From an uncultured delta proteobacterium (GTDB taxonomy: Bacteria > Desulfobacterota > Desulfobulbia > Desulfobulbales > Desulfocapsaceae): a stretch of DNA of 64,000 nt. A program made the position numbers and the translations under genes. The notes beneath the pieces were generated by a model. It made no database searches, was not told where the DNA came from, and saw only the letters and a program-made list of their open reading frames with translations. The DNA is taken from assembly GCA_903901335.1 (NCBI GenBank), contig CAIUQR010000030.1, positions 1 through 64,000 on the forward strand, read 5' to 3'. Position 1 is the stretch's first letter. Every line of letters begins with the position of its first letter. Positions 18,068 through 27,314 of the stretch are shown here, one piece after another.

Positions 18068-18954
18068 GTGCCGTCATTTCAACAATTATCGTCAATTATA
18101 ACGCGGGTGCCTTGTTGCGTTCTTGTGTCGATTCTTTGCTGAATTGTCCTCTGGAAATCGAAATTATCGTCGTTGATAACGCGTCGACGGATGGGAGTCT
18201 GGAAGCTTTGCAGGGATTGCCATGCCTGCAGATAATTAAAAATCCAGCCAACGTTGGTTTCGCTGCGGCTTGTAATAATGGATTGCGTGTTTCTTCAGCG
18301 CCGTTCGTGTTGTTCCTTAATCCGGACTGCTTTTTTAAACCGGGTGTCCTCGCTGAATTATTGGCCGCGATGGAGAAAGATGGGCGCGCTGGTATGGCGG
18401 CGGGGGTTCTGACTAATGTGGACGGGACCGAACAAGCCGGTGGCCGTCGGGCAATACCCACTCCCTGGCGGTCTTTTGTGCGGGCATTCGGGCTAGGTCG
18501 TTTTTCTGATAGGTGGCCGCGCCTGTTCTTTGATTTTCATTTGCACAAGCAGCCGTTACCGGATCACCCTATCGAGATGGAGGCAACTTCAGGCGCCTGC
18601 ATGATGATCAGACGTGAGGCAATGCAGAATGTCGGAGAATGGGACGAAGGGTATTTTCTACATTGTGAAGACTTGGACCTGTGTATGCGATTCCGGCAAA
18701 AGGGTTGGAAAATTCTTTTCGTACCGGATGTTAAAATTATTCATGTCCGAGGCACATGCGGCCGGACGCGCCCGCTATTTGTCGAATGGCATAAACACAA
18801 AGGCATGGTCAGGTTTTACCGAAAGTTTTTTCGGCATCAGTACCCTGGAGTATTGTGGCCGCTTGTGGTGACCGGTGTGTGGTTACATTTTGTGCTTGTG
18901 GCTGGGTACCACGGTGCACGTTGGTTGGCACGGGTCTGCCGGAGAAAAGTGTGA
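18064..18954 (+). CDS. GT2 family glycosyltransferase
   Basis: The 296-residue enzyme starts at GTG 18064, overlapping the stop of the previous GT2. It has STIIVNYNAGALLRSCVDSL, DNASTDGSLEAL, FLNPDCFFKPGVL as the DXD-like site and GACMMIRREAMQNVGEWDEG with HCEDLDLCMRFRQKGW. The C-terminus is hydrophobic (VVTGVWLHFVLVAGYHGA). It is a paralogue of the upstream gene and probably adds a second sugar of the repeat unit. Confidence 0.88.
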   Translation: MSAVISTIIVNYNAGALLRSCVDSLLNCPLEIEIIVVDNASTDGSLEALQGLPCLQIIKNPANVGFAAACNNGLRVSSAPFVLFLNPDCFFKPGVLAELLAAMEKDGRAGMAAGVLTNVDGTEQAGGRRAIPTPWRSFVRAFGLGRFSDRWPRLFFDFHLHKQPLPDHPIEMEATSGACMMIRREAMQNVGEWDEGYFLHCEDLDLCMRFRQKGWKILFVPDVKIIHVRGTCGRTRPLFVEWHKHKGMVRFYRKFFRHQYPGVLWPLVVTGVWLHFVLVAGYHGARWLARVCRRKV

Positions 18955-19817
18955 TTAGCGGAAAGGTTGGTTTGCTTGGTGCAACCAGTCTGGCCGGTGA
19001 GGCGTTGATTTCACTTCTGCAAGGAGGTGGTGCCCAGGTTCACGCCTTTTCACGAAAGCCACAGCCTTCAGGGAGTGATGGTCTCGTTTGGCACAGGCTC
19101 TCAGTTGCAGACCGCAGTCAGTCTAATCTCATAGAACATTGGCTGTGTGCAGCACCCGTCTGGGTCCTGCATGAGCATTTCACAGTGCTTGAAGCCTGTG
19201 GGGCGCGCCGTGTTGTGGTCCTTTCTTCCACCAGCCGCTTTACAAAAAAAGAGTCTCCCGATCGGGCCGAAAAGGCTCTTGCCGCTCGTTTGATAGAGGG
19301 TGAAGAAAGTCTGAAAGCATGGGCAACCAGTAAAGAGGTTGAGTGGGCGATTCTTCGACCTACCTTGATGTATGGCCTCGGTCGGGACAAGAATATTACC
19401 GAGATAATCCGCTTTATTCGTCGGTTTGGGTTTTTCCCCTTGTTGGGAAAGGCGGGCGGTTTGCGGCAGCCTGTTCATGTCCAGGATGTGGCAGCGGCGT
19501 GTATTGCTGCGTTGGAATCTCCTGCCGGGGTAAATCGTGCATACAATATTTCCGGTGAAGAAACCGTGCCCTATTATGAAATGGTGAGCCGGGTGTTTGC
19601 CGCTCTGCATCGTTCACCACGGCTGTTGACTATACCCTTTGCAGTATTCGGCATTACGGTGGCCTGTTTGCGCTTGCTGCCAAGATATCGTCACTGGTCC
19701 GTCGCCATGGCAGAGCGGATGAATAGCGATCTGGTATTTGATCACTCGGATGCAGCACGGAATTTGGGCTTTTCTCCTCGTCCATTTCGACTCTCCCGGG
19801 AGGACCTGCCGCGATGA
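18951..19817 (+). CDS. NAD-dependent epimerase/dehydratase (SDR) family protein
   Basis: The 288-residue product is an extended SDR protein with the nucleotide-binding turn VGLLGATSLAGEALISLL, VVVLSSTSRF, and the family block EWAILRPTLMYGLGRDKN followed by QPVHVQDVAAACIAAL. The canonical YxxxK is not obvious, so it may be an atypical reductase. GTG 18951 is chosen because GGAGAAAA lies just upstream and it overlaps the GT2 stop by 4 bp (GTGA). It likely modifies a nucleotide sugar or lipid-linked sugar. Confidence 0.8.
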   Translation: MISGKVGLLGATSLAGEALISLLQGGGAQVHAFSRKPQPSGSDGLVWHRLSVADRSQSNLIEHWLCAAPVWVLHEHFTVLEACGARRVVVLSSTSRFTKKESPDRAEKALAARLIEGEESLKAWATSKEVEWAILRPTLMYGLGRDKNITEIIRFIRRFGFFPLLGKAGGLRQPVHVQDVAAACIAALESPAGVNRAYNISGEETVPYYEMVSRVFAALHRSPRLLTIPFAVFGITVACLRLLPRYRHWSVAMAERMNSDLVFDHSDAARNLGFSPRPFRLSREDLPR

Positions 19818-19948
19818 ATCTGGATAGCGTATTCCATCGGAGAGTATGTTATTTCAATATGTTGCTCGTAATGCTATTTTGGATAATTTTGTAAGAGGTT
19901 GATAGTGATATTTTTTTCAAATGCGATGTTGAGAAAGGAAGAGGGAAC

Positions 19949-20683
19949 ATGAGTGAGCGGGCTGAGCATGAGATTCATCACGGAGAGTTTCTATCCAGAA
20001 AAGATACAGAACTAATTTGGGGGTGGGGAACTCCGGCAGGTCGTGTGCGCGCAACTCGACGTGCCAAACTCATTGAAATGGGAGCGGCACTTTGTCGAAA
20101 TACTCATGTGTTGGAAATTGGTTGTGGGACCGGAATGTTCACTGAAATGTTTGCTAAAACGGGCGCTCGAATTGTTGCAGTCGATATTTCTGCCGATCTG
20201 CTGAAGAAGGCAAGGGCGCGCAACTTACCAAAAGAAACGGTGTGCTTCCTGGAAAAGCGGTTTGAGGAATGCGATGTGGATGGTCCGTTTGACGCTGTTG
20301 TTGGATCATCGATACTCCATCACCTTGAATTGGAAATAGCCCTTCAGAGAATTTATGAATTACTGAAACCAGGAGGAGTAATAAGCTTTGCTGAACCTAA
20401 TATGTTGAATCCACAGATTTTTGTGGAACGTAAATTCAGGCGCTTGTTTCCATATATCTCTCTCGATGAAACTGCATTCGTGCGGTGGACTCTTAAGAGG
20501 AACCTACAGAAAGCAGGTTACTCAAATATCGAGATAACACCCTTTGATTGGCTGCATCCGTCTGTGCCTCAATCTTTGATCAGTTTGGTCTCGGCGATGG
20601 GGCGAACATTAGAGGTGGTTCCTTTTTTGCGTGAATTTGCAGGTTCGTTGTATATAAGAGCGACCCGTCCTTCACCAGGATAA
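19949..20683 (+). CDS. Class I SAM-dependent methyltransferase
   Basis: The 244-residue protein has a textbook motif I, VLEIGCGTGMFTEMFAKTG, the strand-2 acid IVAVDISADLLKKAR, FDAVVGSSILHHLELE and LLKPGGVISFAEPNM. AGGAAGAGG precedes the ATG. It is the third methyltransferase of the locus. Similar proteins in glycan clusters methylate sugars; the acceptor is not known. Confidence 0.87.
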   Translation: MSERAEHEIHHGEFLSRKDTELIWGWGTPAGRVRATRRAKLIEMGAALCRNTHVLEIGCGTGMFTEMFAKTGARIVAVDISADLLKKARARNLPKETVCFLEKRFEECDVDGPFDAVVGSSILHHLELEIALQRIYELLKPGGVISFAEPNMLNPQIFVERKFRRLFPYISLDETAFVRWTLKRNLQKAGYSNIEITPFDWLHPSVPQSLISLVSAMGRTLEVVPFLREFAGSLYIRATRPSPG

Positions 20684-20763
20684 GGAGAGTAATCCCCAGG
20701 TATTATCTTTTTCCAAAGCCACAGCGCAGAAAAATTCTGGGCAATACAAGCGGGAGTAAGTTT

Positions 20764-22047
20764 ATGGATATGCGGAAGTATTTTTACCAGTTGATTGCCA
20801 AATACATCCGGTTTTATGTGCGGCCAGAAGATACTATGGCACTTGTCAGCAATAGTTCAGATTTACTGCCGGTTATGTTCCCGGAGAGTTTGAAGTGGGA
20901 TGGTAGCCTGCCCAATAATGAGGACCCAGTTGATTACGTTGTGATTAGCGGTTGCATTCATTATGAGCGTGACATCCAAATGTTTTTACAACAATTACAC
21001 CACCATTGCATCCCAACTACTCGGGTAATTATCACGTTTTATAGCGCACTTTGGCGTCCTTTGCTGAATTTGGCTACAAAGTTGGGATTGCGTGTAAAGA
21101 CACAGGAAGAAAATTGGCTTGCTCCCGAAGACGTTGAAAATTTGGTGCGGTTATCGGGATATGATTCGGTTAAGACCGACAGTAGAGTTTTGTGTCCGAT
21201 ATATATCCCGTTAATCAGTGACTTCCTGAATAGGTTTATTGCCCCGTTGCCTTTGTTTAAGGGTTTGGCTATGTTGAATATTCTGGTGGCTCGGCCAGTG
21301 ATGGTTCCGGGAGCCTTGCCAGTTCCCCTATCCGTCTCTGTTATTGTACCGGCGCGCAACGAAGAGGGTAACATCGACAATGCTGTTCAGCGGCTGCCAG
21401 CCATGGGGCCGGATGATGAGTTAATCTTTGTGGAAGGAAACTCAACTGATAACACCTGGGAGAAGATCCAGGAGGTTCAGAGACAATATGGTTCAACCCG
21501 TAACATTATAATCGCGCAGCAGTCGGGCAAGGGGAAAGGAGATGCTGTGCGTAAAGGATTTTCTTTGGCTACCAAGGATATTTTCATGATCTTGGATGCA
21601 GATCTGACTGTTCCGCCGGAAGATCTTCCCAAATTCTATAATGCCATTGTCGGAGGGCAAGGCGAATTCATCAATGGCAGCCGTCTAGTGTATCCCATGG
21701 AAGGCCAAGCGATGCGCTTCCTGAATATGGTCGGCAATAAATTTTTTGCTGTGGCTTTCTCTTTCGTTCTGGGCCAGCGGTTCCGTGATACTCTCTGTGG
21801 CACCAAGGTTCTTTCCCGCACTCATTATGAGAAATTGGCTAAGCATCGTAAATATTTCGGCGAGTTCGACCCTTTTGGTGATTTTGATCTGCTTTTCGGC
21901 GGCGCCCGTATGGGCTTGAAAATTGTTGAAGTACCTATCGGTTATCGAGACAGGGTTTATGGGGCCACGAATATATCGCGCTGGCGCCATGGTCTGATCT
22001 TGCTGAAAATGTTGATCTTTGCTGCCACCCGCATACGGTTCATCTAA
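20764..22047 (+). CDS. Glycosyltransferase 2 (dolichol-phosphate mannosyltransferase-like) with N-terminal extension
   Basis: The 427-residue protein has a C-terminal DPM1/GtrB-like GT2 domain from about residue 180: VSVIVPARNEEGNIDNAVQR, FVEGNSTDNTW, GKGKGDAVRKGFSLA, MILDADLTVPPEDLPKFY, and GTKVLSRTHYEKL. The first 170 residues look like part of a methyltransferase-type fold (DYVVISGCIHYERDIQMFL) without a glycine-rich motif. GtrB-like enzymes load sugars on polyprenyl phosphate for GT-C transferases, which fits the membrane protein gene that overlaps its stop by one base. Confidence 0.85.
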   Translation: MDMRKYFYQLIAKYIRFYVRPEDTMALVSNSSDLLPVMFPESLKWDGSLPNNEDPVDYVVISGCIHYERDIQMFLQQLHHHCIPTTRVIITFYSALWRPLLNLATKLGLRVKTQEENWLAPEDVENLVRLSGYDSVKTDSRVLCPIYIPLISDFLNRFIAPLPLFKGLAMLNILVARPVMVPGALPVPLSVSVIVPARNEEGNIDNAVQRLPAMGPDDELIFVEGNSTDNTWEKIQEVQRQYGSTRNIIIAQQSGKGKGDAVRKGFSLATKDIFMILDADLTVPPEDLPKFYNAIVGGQGEFINGSRLVYPMEGQAMRFLNMVGNKFFAVAFSFVLGQRFRDTLCGTKVLSRTHYEKLAKHRKYFGEFDPFGDFDLLFGGARMGLKIVEVPIGYRDRVYGATNISRWRHGLILLKMLIFAATRIRFI

Positions 22048-24284
22048 TGGTGAAGCAATTGAGGGAGCAGGGCTTGCAAAATGGAGTTTTTGGTTTGCCG
22101 AGGAAGAAATGGCTTCCACATATCGTGGTGACTGTATGGTTGATATTTCAAGGCATTTCCATTTGGTCACATGCTTTAAATAGCCAGCAGCCACCGATCT
22201 ATGATCCTTTGGGTTATTTTCAGAAGGGTAAGACTTTTTGGGAAAATATCGACCATGGCAAATGGGTCAATCCTCTCAACATTGAGCCGACAGCTCGTCC
22301 ACCTGGCACCATTTTGATGTCCTTCCCTTTTGGATATTCATCTGATTTTCATGGCTTTCACTTTCGTTCAGCTTATTTCCCCATCGTAAGTATGGTTGTG
22401 GCTGTCTACCTGGCGGTTGGGCTGTCTCGATCTCTGACCGTGGGTTGGGGAGTAGCGAGTATAGCGTTGCTCTTTTCTTCCTTACCATTGTTCTACCAGT
22501 TCGAGTTGGTAGAGAACATGGAAACTTCTGTGCGTTGGGGGTTGGTAGATAATTTTCAGGCAGGTGTTGCGGCCATGGCTGCCGCTGCATGCATTAGAAG
22601 TTTGAGCACTGTTTCCCTGCGCTGGCTCGGCCTGGGGGGGGGGCTGGCTTCATTCACACTCTTGATCAAACCCTCGGGGATCATGGTCATGGCCCTTTTG
22701 GGCTTATCATGGTTCATACTTGCAATATGGAACGTCTTGAAAGCACGGCAGAATCCTGATTCTCCTTCAGAGTGGTCCCGCTATTTGATGTTTGGTGTAA
22801 TCCAGTTGGCGGGTATTTTTTCATTTTTTATCATCATTTGCGTATCATCGAAATATTTTTCGCCCGAAAATTTTAGATTTGCCAAACAAGTATTGGCGGT
22901 GGCGAAGGATGTATTGGCAATACCATTATCTCGGGTGCCTGCTTTGATCCACTGGAGCATAGGGGAGGCTGTGATCATTTGGATCGTCGCGATCATAGCC
23001 CTTTATGGATGTAATCCGCATTGCCGCAGCGGTATGAATGAACAGAGTCGATCCCCCCGAACTGTTGGCTTCCTGATGATGGCCTTTCTCGTTTGGGCAG
23101 GTGGCGTTTGGTACTGGCTGGTTGTGCAAGCGGGCGGCCATGTAATCAGGTATTTTTCCCCCTTTGCGCTTGGGGGGCTCGTATTCCTGGTTCCTGTGGC
23201 TATTCAGGTCTGGCAGCATGCAAAAACATGGGTTCGAACCATCATAATACTGATTTGTGTGGTGCCAACAGTCAACATGGCCTGCCTCCTGACGCAGAAT
23301 AATCCTCCTATCCTCCGGCAAAGGGAGGCAGGAGTAAGTGTCTCTGTAGGTACATCGCGCGCAGAAGAAGATCAGGCCAATGTTTTTCTGGAAAAAGTTC
23401 GCCAAGGTGAAAGGAATATAAATGTGTATTCTTTTCATTCTGGGATTGGCGCTATGGTCTTTGAAAATATTGGCAGTTATGAAGCGCTTGTACGGCCTGA
23501 TTATCCCACTTATATTACCAAACTGCAGATAAACTGGAGGACTGGGTTTGTGACGCGGCTTAACGATTTGTTGTCCGTTGATTACGTTCTTTTCCGTCCC
23601 GTAGGAGGAGACGCGGAGAGGCAACGTTTAATGCAAATTCAAACCATTGAATCTTTCGGACTTGAAAATCAGGTTTTTCAAGCATGGCTCAGCGGATTGA
23701 CGGAGAAAAACGGTGTTCAAATCGTTTCAGAAACCCGTGTGCGTCTATTGGAAATTATAGATGGTGCACAATTTGAGCGTGACGTCGATCAGTTTGTGTC
23801 CGCTCGCTCCTGGCACACAGCCTTTAACAAGGCGAATCCCCCTCACCGATGGTGGAGCAGTGCTCAAATTTCAGCCTACAGCCCGACCCCGGCAGAAAAA
23901 GAGATCCAGTTTGGGGACCTTTACAAGCTTCATTCACTGATGATAAAACGTGAAGCTGATGAGTTGAAAGTGGAGGTATGGTGGGAGGAAATGAAACATG
24001 AAGAGAACAACAACCAGCGCCTCATGTTTTTTCACTTAATAGACACCCAGGGGAATATTTACAATAATCAACAGATTTCTGTGGGAAGATATAAGAGTAT
24101 ATTTCCAGATCAGAGATGGAGGTATGATTCGATCTCCTTTACATTGCCTGTTGATCCGAATGTTAACGCTTTGGCTTTTGGCATTTATCATCCAGATAGC
24201 AAAATAGGAATTCTGCCGGCTGACAAAGGGATCAGGGATTGGGACGGGCGCCGTGTGGTGGTTCCACTGTCTGCTGCCAAGTAG
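22047..24284 (+). CDS. Large GT-C-like membrane glycosyltransferase
   Basis: The 745-residue product has roughly ten hydrophobic segments in its first 430 residues and a soluble C-terminal half, the arrangement of GT-C fold polyprenyl-phosphate-sugar transferases (GT39/ArnT-like). The first periplasmic loop holds an acidic pair region around NSQQPPIYDPLGYF, and PTARPPGT resembles the RPP segment of ArnT-like enzymes. No family-specific active-site motif is certain. It overlaps the upstream DPM1-like gene by one base, so a donor-making and donor-using pair is likely. It is the last gene of the polysaccharide operon. Confidence 0.75.
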   Translation: MVKQLREQGLQNGVFGLPRKKWLPHIVVTVWLIFQGISIWSHALNSQQPPIYDPLGYFQKGKTFWENIDHGKWVNPLNIEPTARPPGTILMSFPFGYSSDFHGFHFRSAYFPIVSMVVAVYLAVGLSRSLTVGWGVASIALLFSSLPLFYQFELVENMETSVRWGLVDNFQAGVAAMAAAACIRSLSTVSLRWLGLGGGLASFTLLIKPSGIMVMALLGLSWFILAIWNVLKARQNPDSPSEWSRYLMFGVIQLAGIFSFFIIICVSSKYFSPENFRFAKQVLAVAKDVLAIPLSRVPALIHWSIGEAVIIWIVAIIALYGCNPHCRSGMNEQSRSPRTVGFLMMAFLVWAGGVWYWLVVQAGGHVIRYFSPFALGGLVFLVPVAIQVWQHAKTWVRTIIILICVVPTVNMACLLTQNNPPILRQREAGVSVSVGTSRAEEDQANVFLEKVRQGERNINVYSFHSGIGAMVFENIGSYEALVRPDYPTYITKLQINWRTGFVTRLNDLLSVDYVLFRPVGGDAERQRLMQIQTIESFGLENQVFQAWLSGLTEKNGVQIVSETRVRLLEIIDGAQFERDVDQFVSARSWHTAFNKANPPHRWWSSAQISAYSPTPAEKEIQFGDLYKLHSLMIKREADELKVEVWWEEMKHEENNNQRLMFFHLIDTQGNIYNNQQISVGRYKSIFPDQRWRYDSISFTLPVDPNVNALAFGIYHPDSKIGILPADKGIRDWDGRRVVVPLSAAK

Positions 24285-24405
24285 ATTATTTTTAAAAATA
24301 ACAATTTTTATTCAAGATCAGGGCCTGCGCAACCACTTCTAAACAGTTAGGCCTAATGTGCATCAACCCCATCCCTACCCTGCTCAATATGCTCCTTTTC
24401 CAGGC

Positions 24406-25494
24406 TTACCCGTGCAAGGCCGACAGAACCGCTGCGGCCACGTCATCCTGATCGGTTTGGCTAAGGTACGGATGCATTGGCAGGCTGATAACTTTTTGGG
24501 CCAAGTGTTCAGCAACCCTGAAGCTCAGATGTCCCTGATTCATGGCCGGCTGCTTATTCAACGGAATCGGATAGTGAACAGCTGTGGGAATATTCTTTTC
24601 CGTTAATGCCTTCTGTACTTTTTCTCTGTCTTCCACCTGTATCGTGTATTGCGCATAGACGCTTGTATTGCAGGCCTCGATATATGGTGTCACGATCCCG
24701 TCGGATGCCAGAAGGTTCGAGTATCTCTCTCCGATTTCGGCACGTTTCTTAATTTCTCCAGCAAAGATATCCAACTTGGCTAGAAGGACGGCAGCCTGGA
24801 GGGTGTCGAGCCTGCCGTTGATTCCTACCCTGGCGTGATGATAGCGTTTATCCTGTCCGTGAACGCTGATTTCCCGCATAATATTAGCCAATTCATCATT
24901 GTCCGTAAAGCAGGCGCCTGCGTCGCCGTAGGCACCGAGCGGCTTGGACGGGAAAAAGGATGTACAGCCGATGGTCGTCAGCGAGCACGATTTTTTCCCT
25001 TTATAGGTTGCCCCGAAACTCTGCGCCCCATCCTCAATGACCGGAAGATTGTGTCTTACAGCGATTGCATTAATCGCATCAAAATCACAGCACTGGCCAT
25101 AGAGGCTCACCGGCATGATCGCTTTTGTTTTTGGCGTAATGGCTGCCTCGATAAGGCCCGGATCAAGATTGTAGGTTTTTGGATCTACATCGATAAAGAC
25201 AGGCGTTGCTCCTAACAGCGCAATCGTCTCGCCCGTCGCAATAAAGGTGAACGGTGTAGTAATGATTTCGTCTCCGGCACCAATACCAAGGGCCATCATC
25301 GCAATCAGAAGGGCGTCCGTGCCGGAGGAGACGCCAAGACAATGCTTCACTCCGGTGAATTCGGCCAATTTAGGCTCAAGTTCCTTGACTTCCGGACCTA
25401 AAATGTACTGACCGTGTTCTAAAACTTTTTTGATTCGTGCATCTATATCCGCCTCAATACCTTTGTATTGGGACTTCAAGTCAATAAAATTCAT
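24406..25494 (-). CDS. wbpE: UDP-2-acetamido-2-deoxy-ribo-hexuluronate aminotransferase
   Basis: The 362-residue PLP enzyme is very close to Pseudomonas WbpE: HGQYILGPEVKELEPKLAEF, TYNLDPGLIEAAITPKTKAI, PVSLYGQCCDFDAINAIA, the lysine segment CTSFFPSKPLGAYGDAGACF and AVHYPIPLNKQPAMNQG. WbpE transaminates a UDP-3-keto-GlcNAc-uronate on the route to diacetamido uronic acids of O-antigens. AAGAGGA precedes the ATG. WbpA, WbpB and WbpD partners are not in the window. It is convergent with the polysaccharide operon but presumably serves it; it could also be co-transcribed with the radical SAM gene 112 bp upstream. Confidence 0.88.
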   Translation of the reverse strand: MNFIDLKSQYKGIEADIDARIKKVLEHGQYILGPEVKELEPKLAEFTGVKHCLGVSSGTDALLIAMMALGIGAGDEIITTPFTFIATGETIALLGATPVFIDVDPKTYNLDPGLIEAAITPKTKAIMPVSLYGQCCDFDAINAIAVRHNLPVIEDGAQSFGATYKGKKSCSLTTIGCTSFFPSKPLGAYGDAGACFTDNDELANIMREISVHGQDKRYHHARVGINGRLDTLQAAVLLAKLDIFAGEIKKRAEIGERYSNLLASDGIVTPYIEACNTSVYAQYTIQVEDREKVQKALTEKNIPTAVHYPIPLNKQPAMNQGHLSFRVAEHLAQKVISLPMHPYLSQTDQDDVAAAVLSALHG

Positions 25495-25605
25495 ACGTAT
25501 CCTCTTAAAATCAATAATAGAGATATTTCCATCTCATACGATATACCGGGCAGGGGTCCGAACGGGTACATCAAGCGGTAGTTTATCCTTAATGGGCATA
25601 TTGTT

Positions 25606-27030
25606 CTATACATTTCTTTCCCCCTGAGAGTGCTGCCGTTTCAGGCGCAGAAGGGTCCTGAACATCGGCTCTGTCTGGTTTCTCTCTTTTCTCTCCCGGA
25701 GTGCGGCCTGTAAAAGTTCCGGCGGCGGCCTGGACTCCGTCAGCCGGATACAGTTCGGGCGGTTTGCAATCTCCCTGGTGATAATATTGGCCAGTTCAGC
25801 GTCACCAAGCTGCGGCGATACATAAAAAAGCGGTGCGAGCAGAGATGTCTCCGGCCGGATGAGTCCTTCAGCGATTGCCAGTTCCGCAAGCGGCGTCCGT
25901 GGATAGATCCGCAGCCCCTCAGTGATATGAACCATATCGTCCCGGCCAATATACTCATCAATAAAGGCGAAACTCTCCAGCAGTGTCTCTTCGGTCTCTC
26001 CGGGGCCGCCGAAGATGAAGAACCACATGGTGGGCATCTCATGTTCACGGATTAGCCGTGCCGCCTTCCGGAGATGTTCGATGGTGAAGTTCTTGTGATA
26101 ATTTACAAGCATCACCGGGCTTGCGGAGTCAGGTGTGGAATCGATCTGGGCAAAGCCGGCCCGTTTCATCAGGTCAAGGAGATTGCCGCTGATATTAACC
26201 GGATTCATTCCCATGGTCCGCAGGGTAACCGAGAGTTTGCGCCGGATGATCTCCTCGCAGATGGCCTCGGCATGGCCCGGCGGGTCGTTGAAGGTCGAGT
26301 CGACAAACTCGAAAACCAGGCCCGGATTCCGGATTCTGTCATGTGTGGTCTCAATCTCATTGACCACATGGGCCACCGTCCGCTTGCGAAACGTCCTTCC
26401 TTCCAGGATCGGGTACGAGCAGTAGATGCAGCGGTGGCCGCAGCCGCGCTTGGTCTGGATCGGATAGGCCCCCCGTTCGCTGTAGGGGGCGTAATTCAAC
26501 AGGGTGTCGAGATCGGAAGAAAAGGGTTTGTCCAGCGGCAGGGAAGACGTGGGATTGACCCCCGCATTTTCCCCGGCCAGGACTACGCCTGCTATCTGCG
26601 ATGGTTCACCACCCTGTTCAAGGGCCTGCAGCAGCAGCGGCAAGGCCTCCTCGGCCTCGCCGGTGATCCCGAAATCGGCACCGAAGACCTTCATCAGCTC
26701 ATCGGGAAAAATCGTGAAACCGGAACCGCCAAGAATAAGTTTGGCTCTGCTCTCCTTAATCGGGGCAAGGTAGGTCTCCAGGATACCGGGGAGATAGGAG
26801 TGGGTGGAACCCTTCACCATATCATCGATGTTGCGGATGGAAAGCCCAATATAGTCAGGCTGGAACTCCTGCAGATGCCGGCGCACCTCGTCGCTTGACA
26901 GTAAATAGCCATCCAGGAATTCGACCTGGTAGGCATCGCGCAGTCTCTGGTAGAGCAGGGCAAGTCCGAGCGGCGGGACGGGATACGGCGTGGTCGCCTG
27001 GTTCGTCGACAGGAGCAGTATCTTTTTCAT
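25606..27030 (-). CDS. B12-binding-domain radical SAM protein
   Basis: The 474-residue protein has a cobalamin-binding-like Rossmann domain (residues about 1-150, with VPPLGLALLYQRL and LILGGSGFTIFPDELM) and a radical SAM core whose iron-sulfur cysteines are C197, C201 and C204 in RGCGHRCIYCSYP. IFGGPGETEETLLESFAFI is the GGE-like core block. The usual cobalamin-ligand motif DxHxxG is not seen, so cobalamin may bind without a histidine ligand, or not at all. It lies 2 bp after the ACP gene and may act on an ACP-bound or lipid substrate. Confidence 0.88.
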   Translation of the reverse strand: MKKILLLSTNQATTPYPVPPLGLALLYQRLRDAYQVEFLDGYLLSSDEVRRHLQEFQPDYIGLSIRNIDDMVKGSTHSYLPGILETYLAPIKESRAKLILGGSGFTIFPDELMKVFGADFGITGEAEEALPLLLQALEQGGEPSQIAGVVLAGENAGVNPTSSLPLDKPFSSDLDTLLNYAPYSERGAYPIQTKRGCGHRCIYCSYPILEGRTFRKRTVAHVVNEIETTHDRIRNPGLVFEFVDSTFNDPPGHAEAICEEIIRRKLSVTLRTMGMNPVNISGNLLDLMKRAGFAQIDSTPDSASPVMLVNYHKNFTIEHLRKAARLIREHEMPTMWFFIFGGPGETEETLLESFAFIDEYIGRDDMVHITEGLRIYPRTPLAELAIAEGLIRPETSLLAPLFYVSPQLGDAELANIITREIANRPNCIRLTESRPPPELLQAALRERKERNQTEPMFRTLLRLKRQHSQGERNV

Positions 27031-27032
27031 CT

Positions 27033-27299
27033 CTATGGATGTTGCTGGGACTCGATAAATTCCGCCATCGAGTTGACCGTCTGCAGGATGGTCAGGGCAT
27101 GGCTCTGGTCGTTGATGCTCACGCCGAACTTCTTCTGTATCCCGATGACCAGTTCGAGACCGTCCAGCGAATCGAGGTTCAGGAGTTTACTCTCGAAGAT
27201 CATCTCGTTGTCATCGATCTGTTCGGGTTGGACCTCGGCAATCTTCAGGGTCTCGATGATCATTTTTTTTATCTGCAGTCTAAGCTCTTGGTCTGACAT
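27033..27299 (-). CDS. Acyl carrier protein
   Basis: The 88-residue protein has the helix II signature LLNLDSLDGLELVIGIQKKF, with S44 as the phosphopantetheine site. It is acidic and of usual ACP size. ATG 27299 is preferred; a GTG nine bases earlier is also possible. It sits between the BtrH-like acyltransferase gene and a radical SAM gene, a layout which suggests that the BtrH-like protein takes its acyl group from this carrier. Confidence 0.9.
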   Translation of the reverse strand: MSDQELRLQIKKMIIETLKIAEVQPEQIDDNEMIFESKLLNLDSLDGLELVIGIQKKFGVSINDQSHALTILQTVNSMAEFIESQQHP

Positions 27300-27314
27300 G
27301 GTTCTCACTTGTTC

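Noticed and set aside
24286-24301. AT-only palindrome after the GT-C gene as a terminator
   Set aside because: TTATTTTTAAAAATAA has no GC pairs and would make a very weak stem; a terminator cannot be supported.
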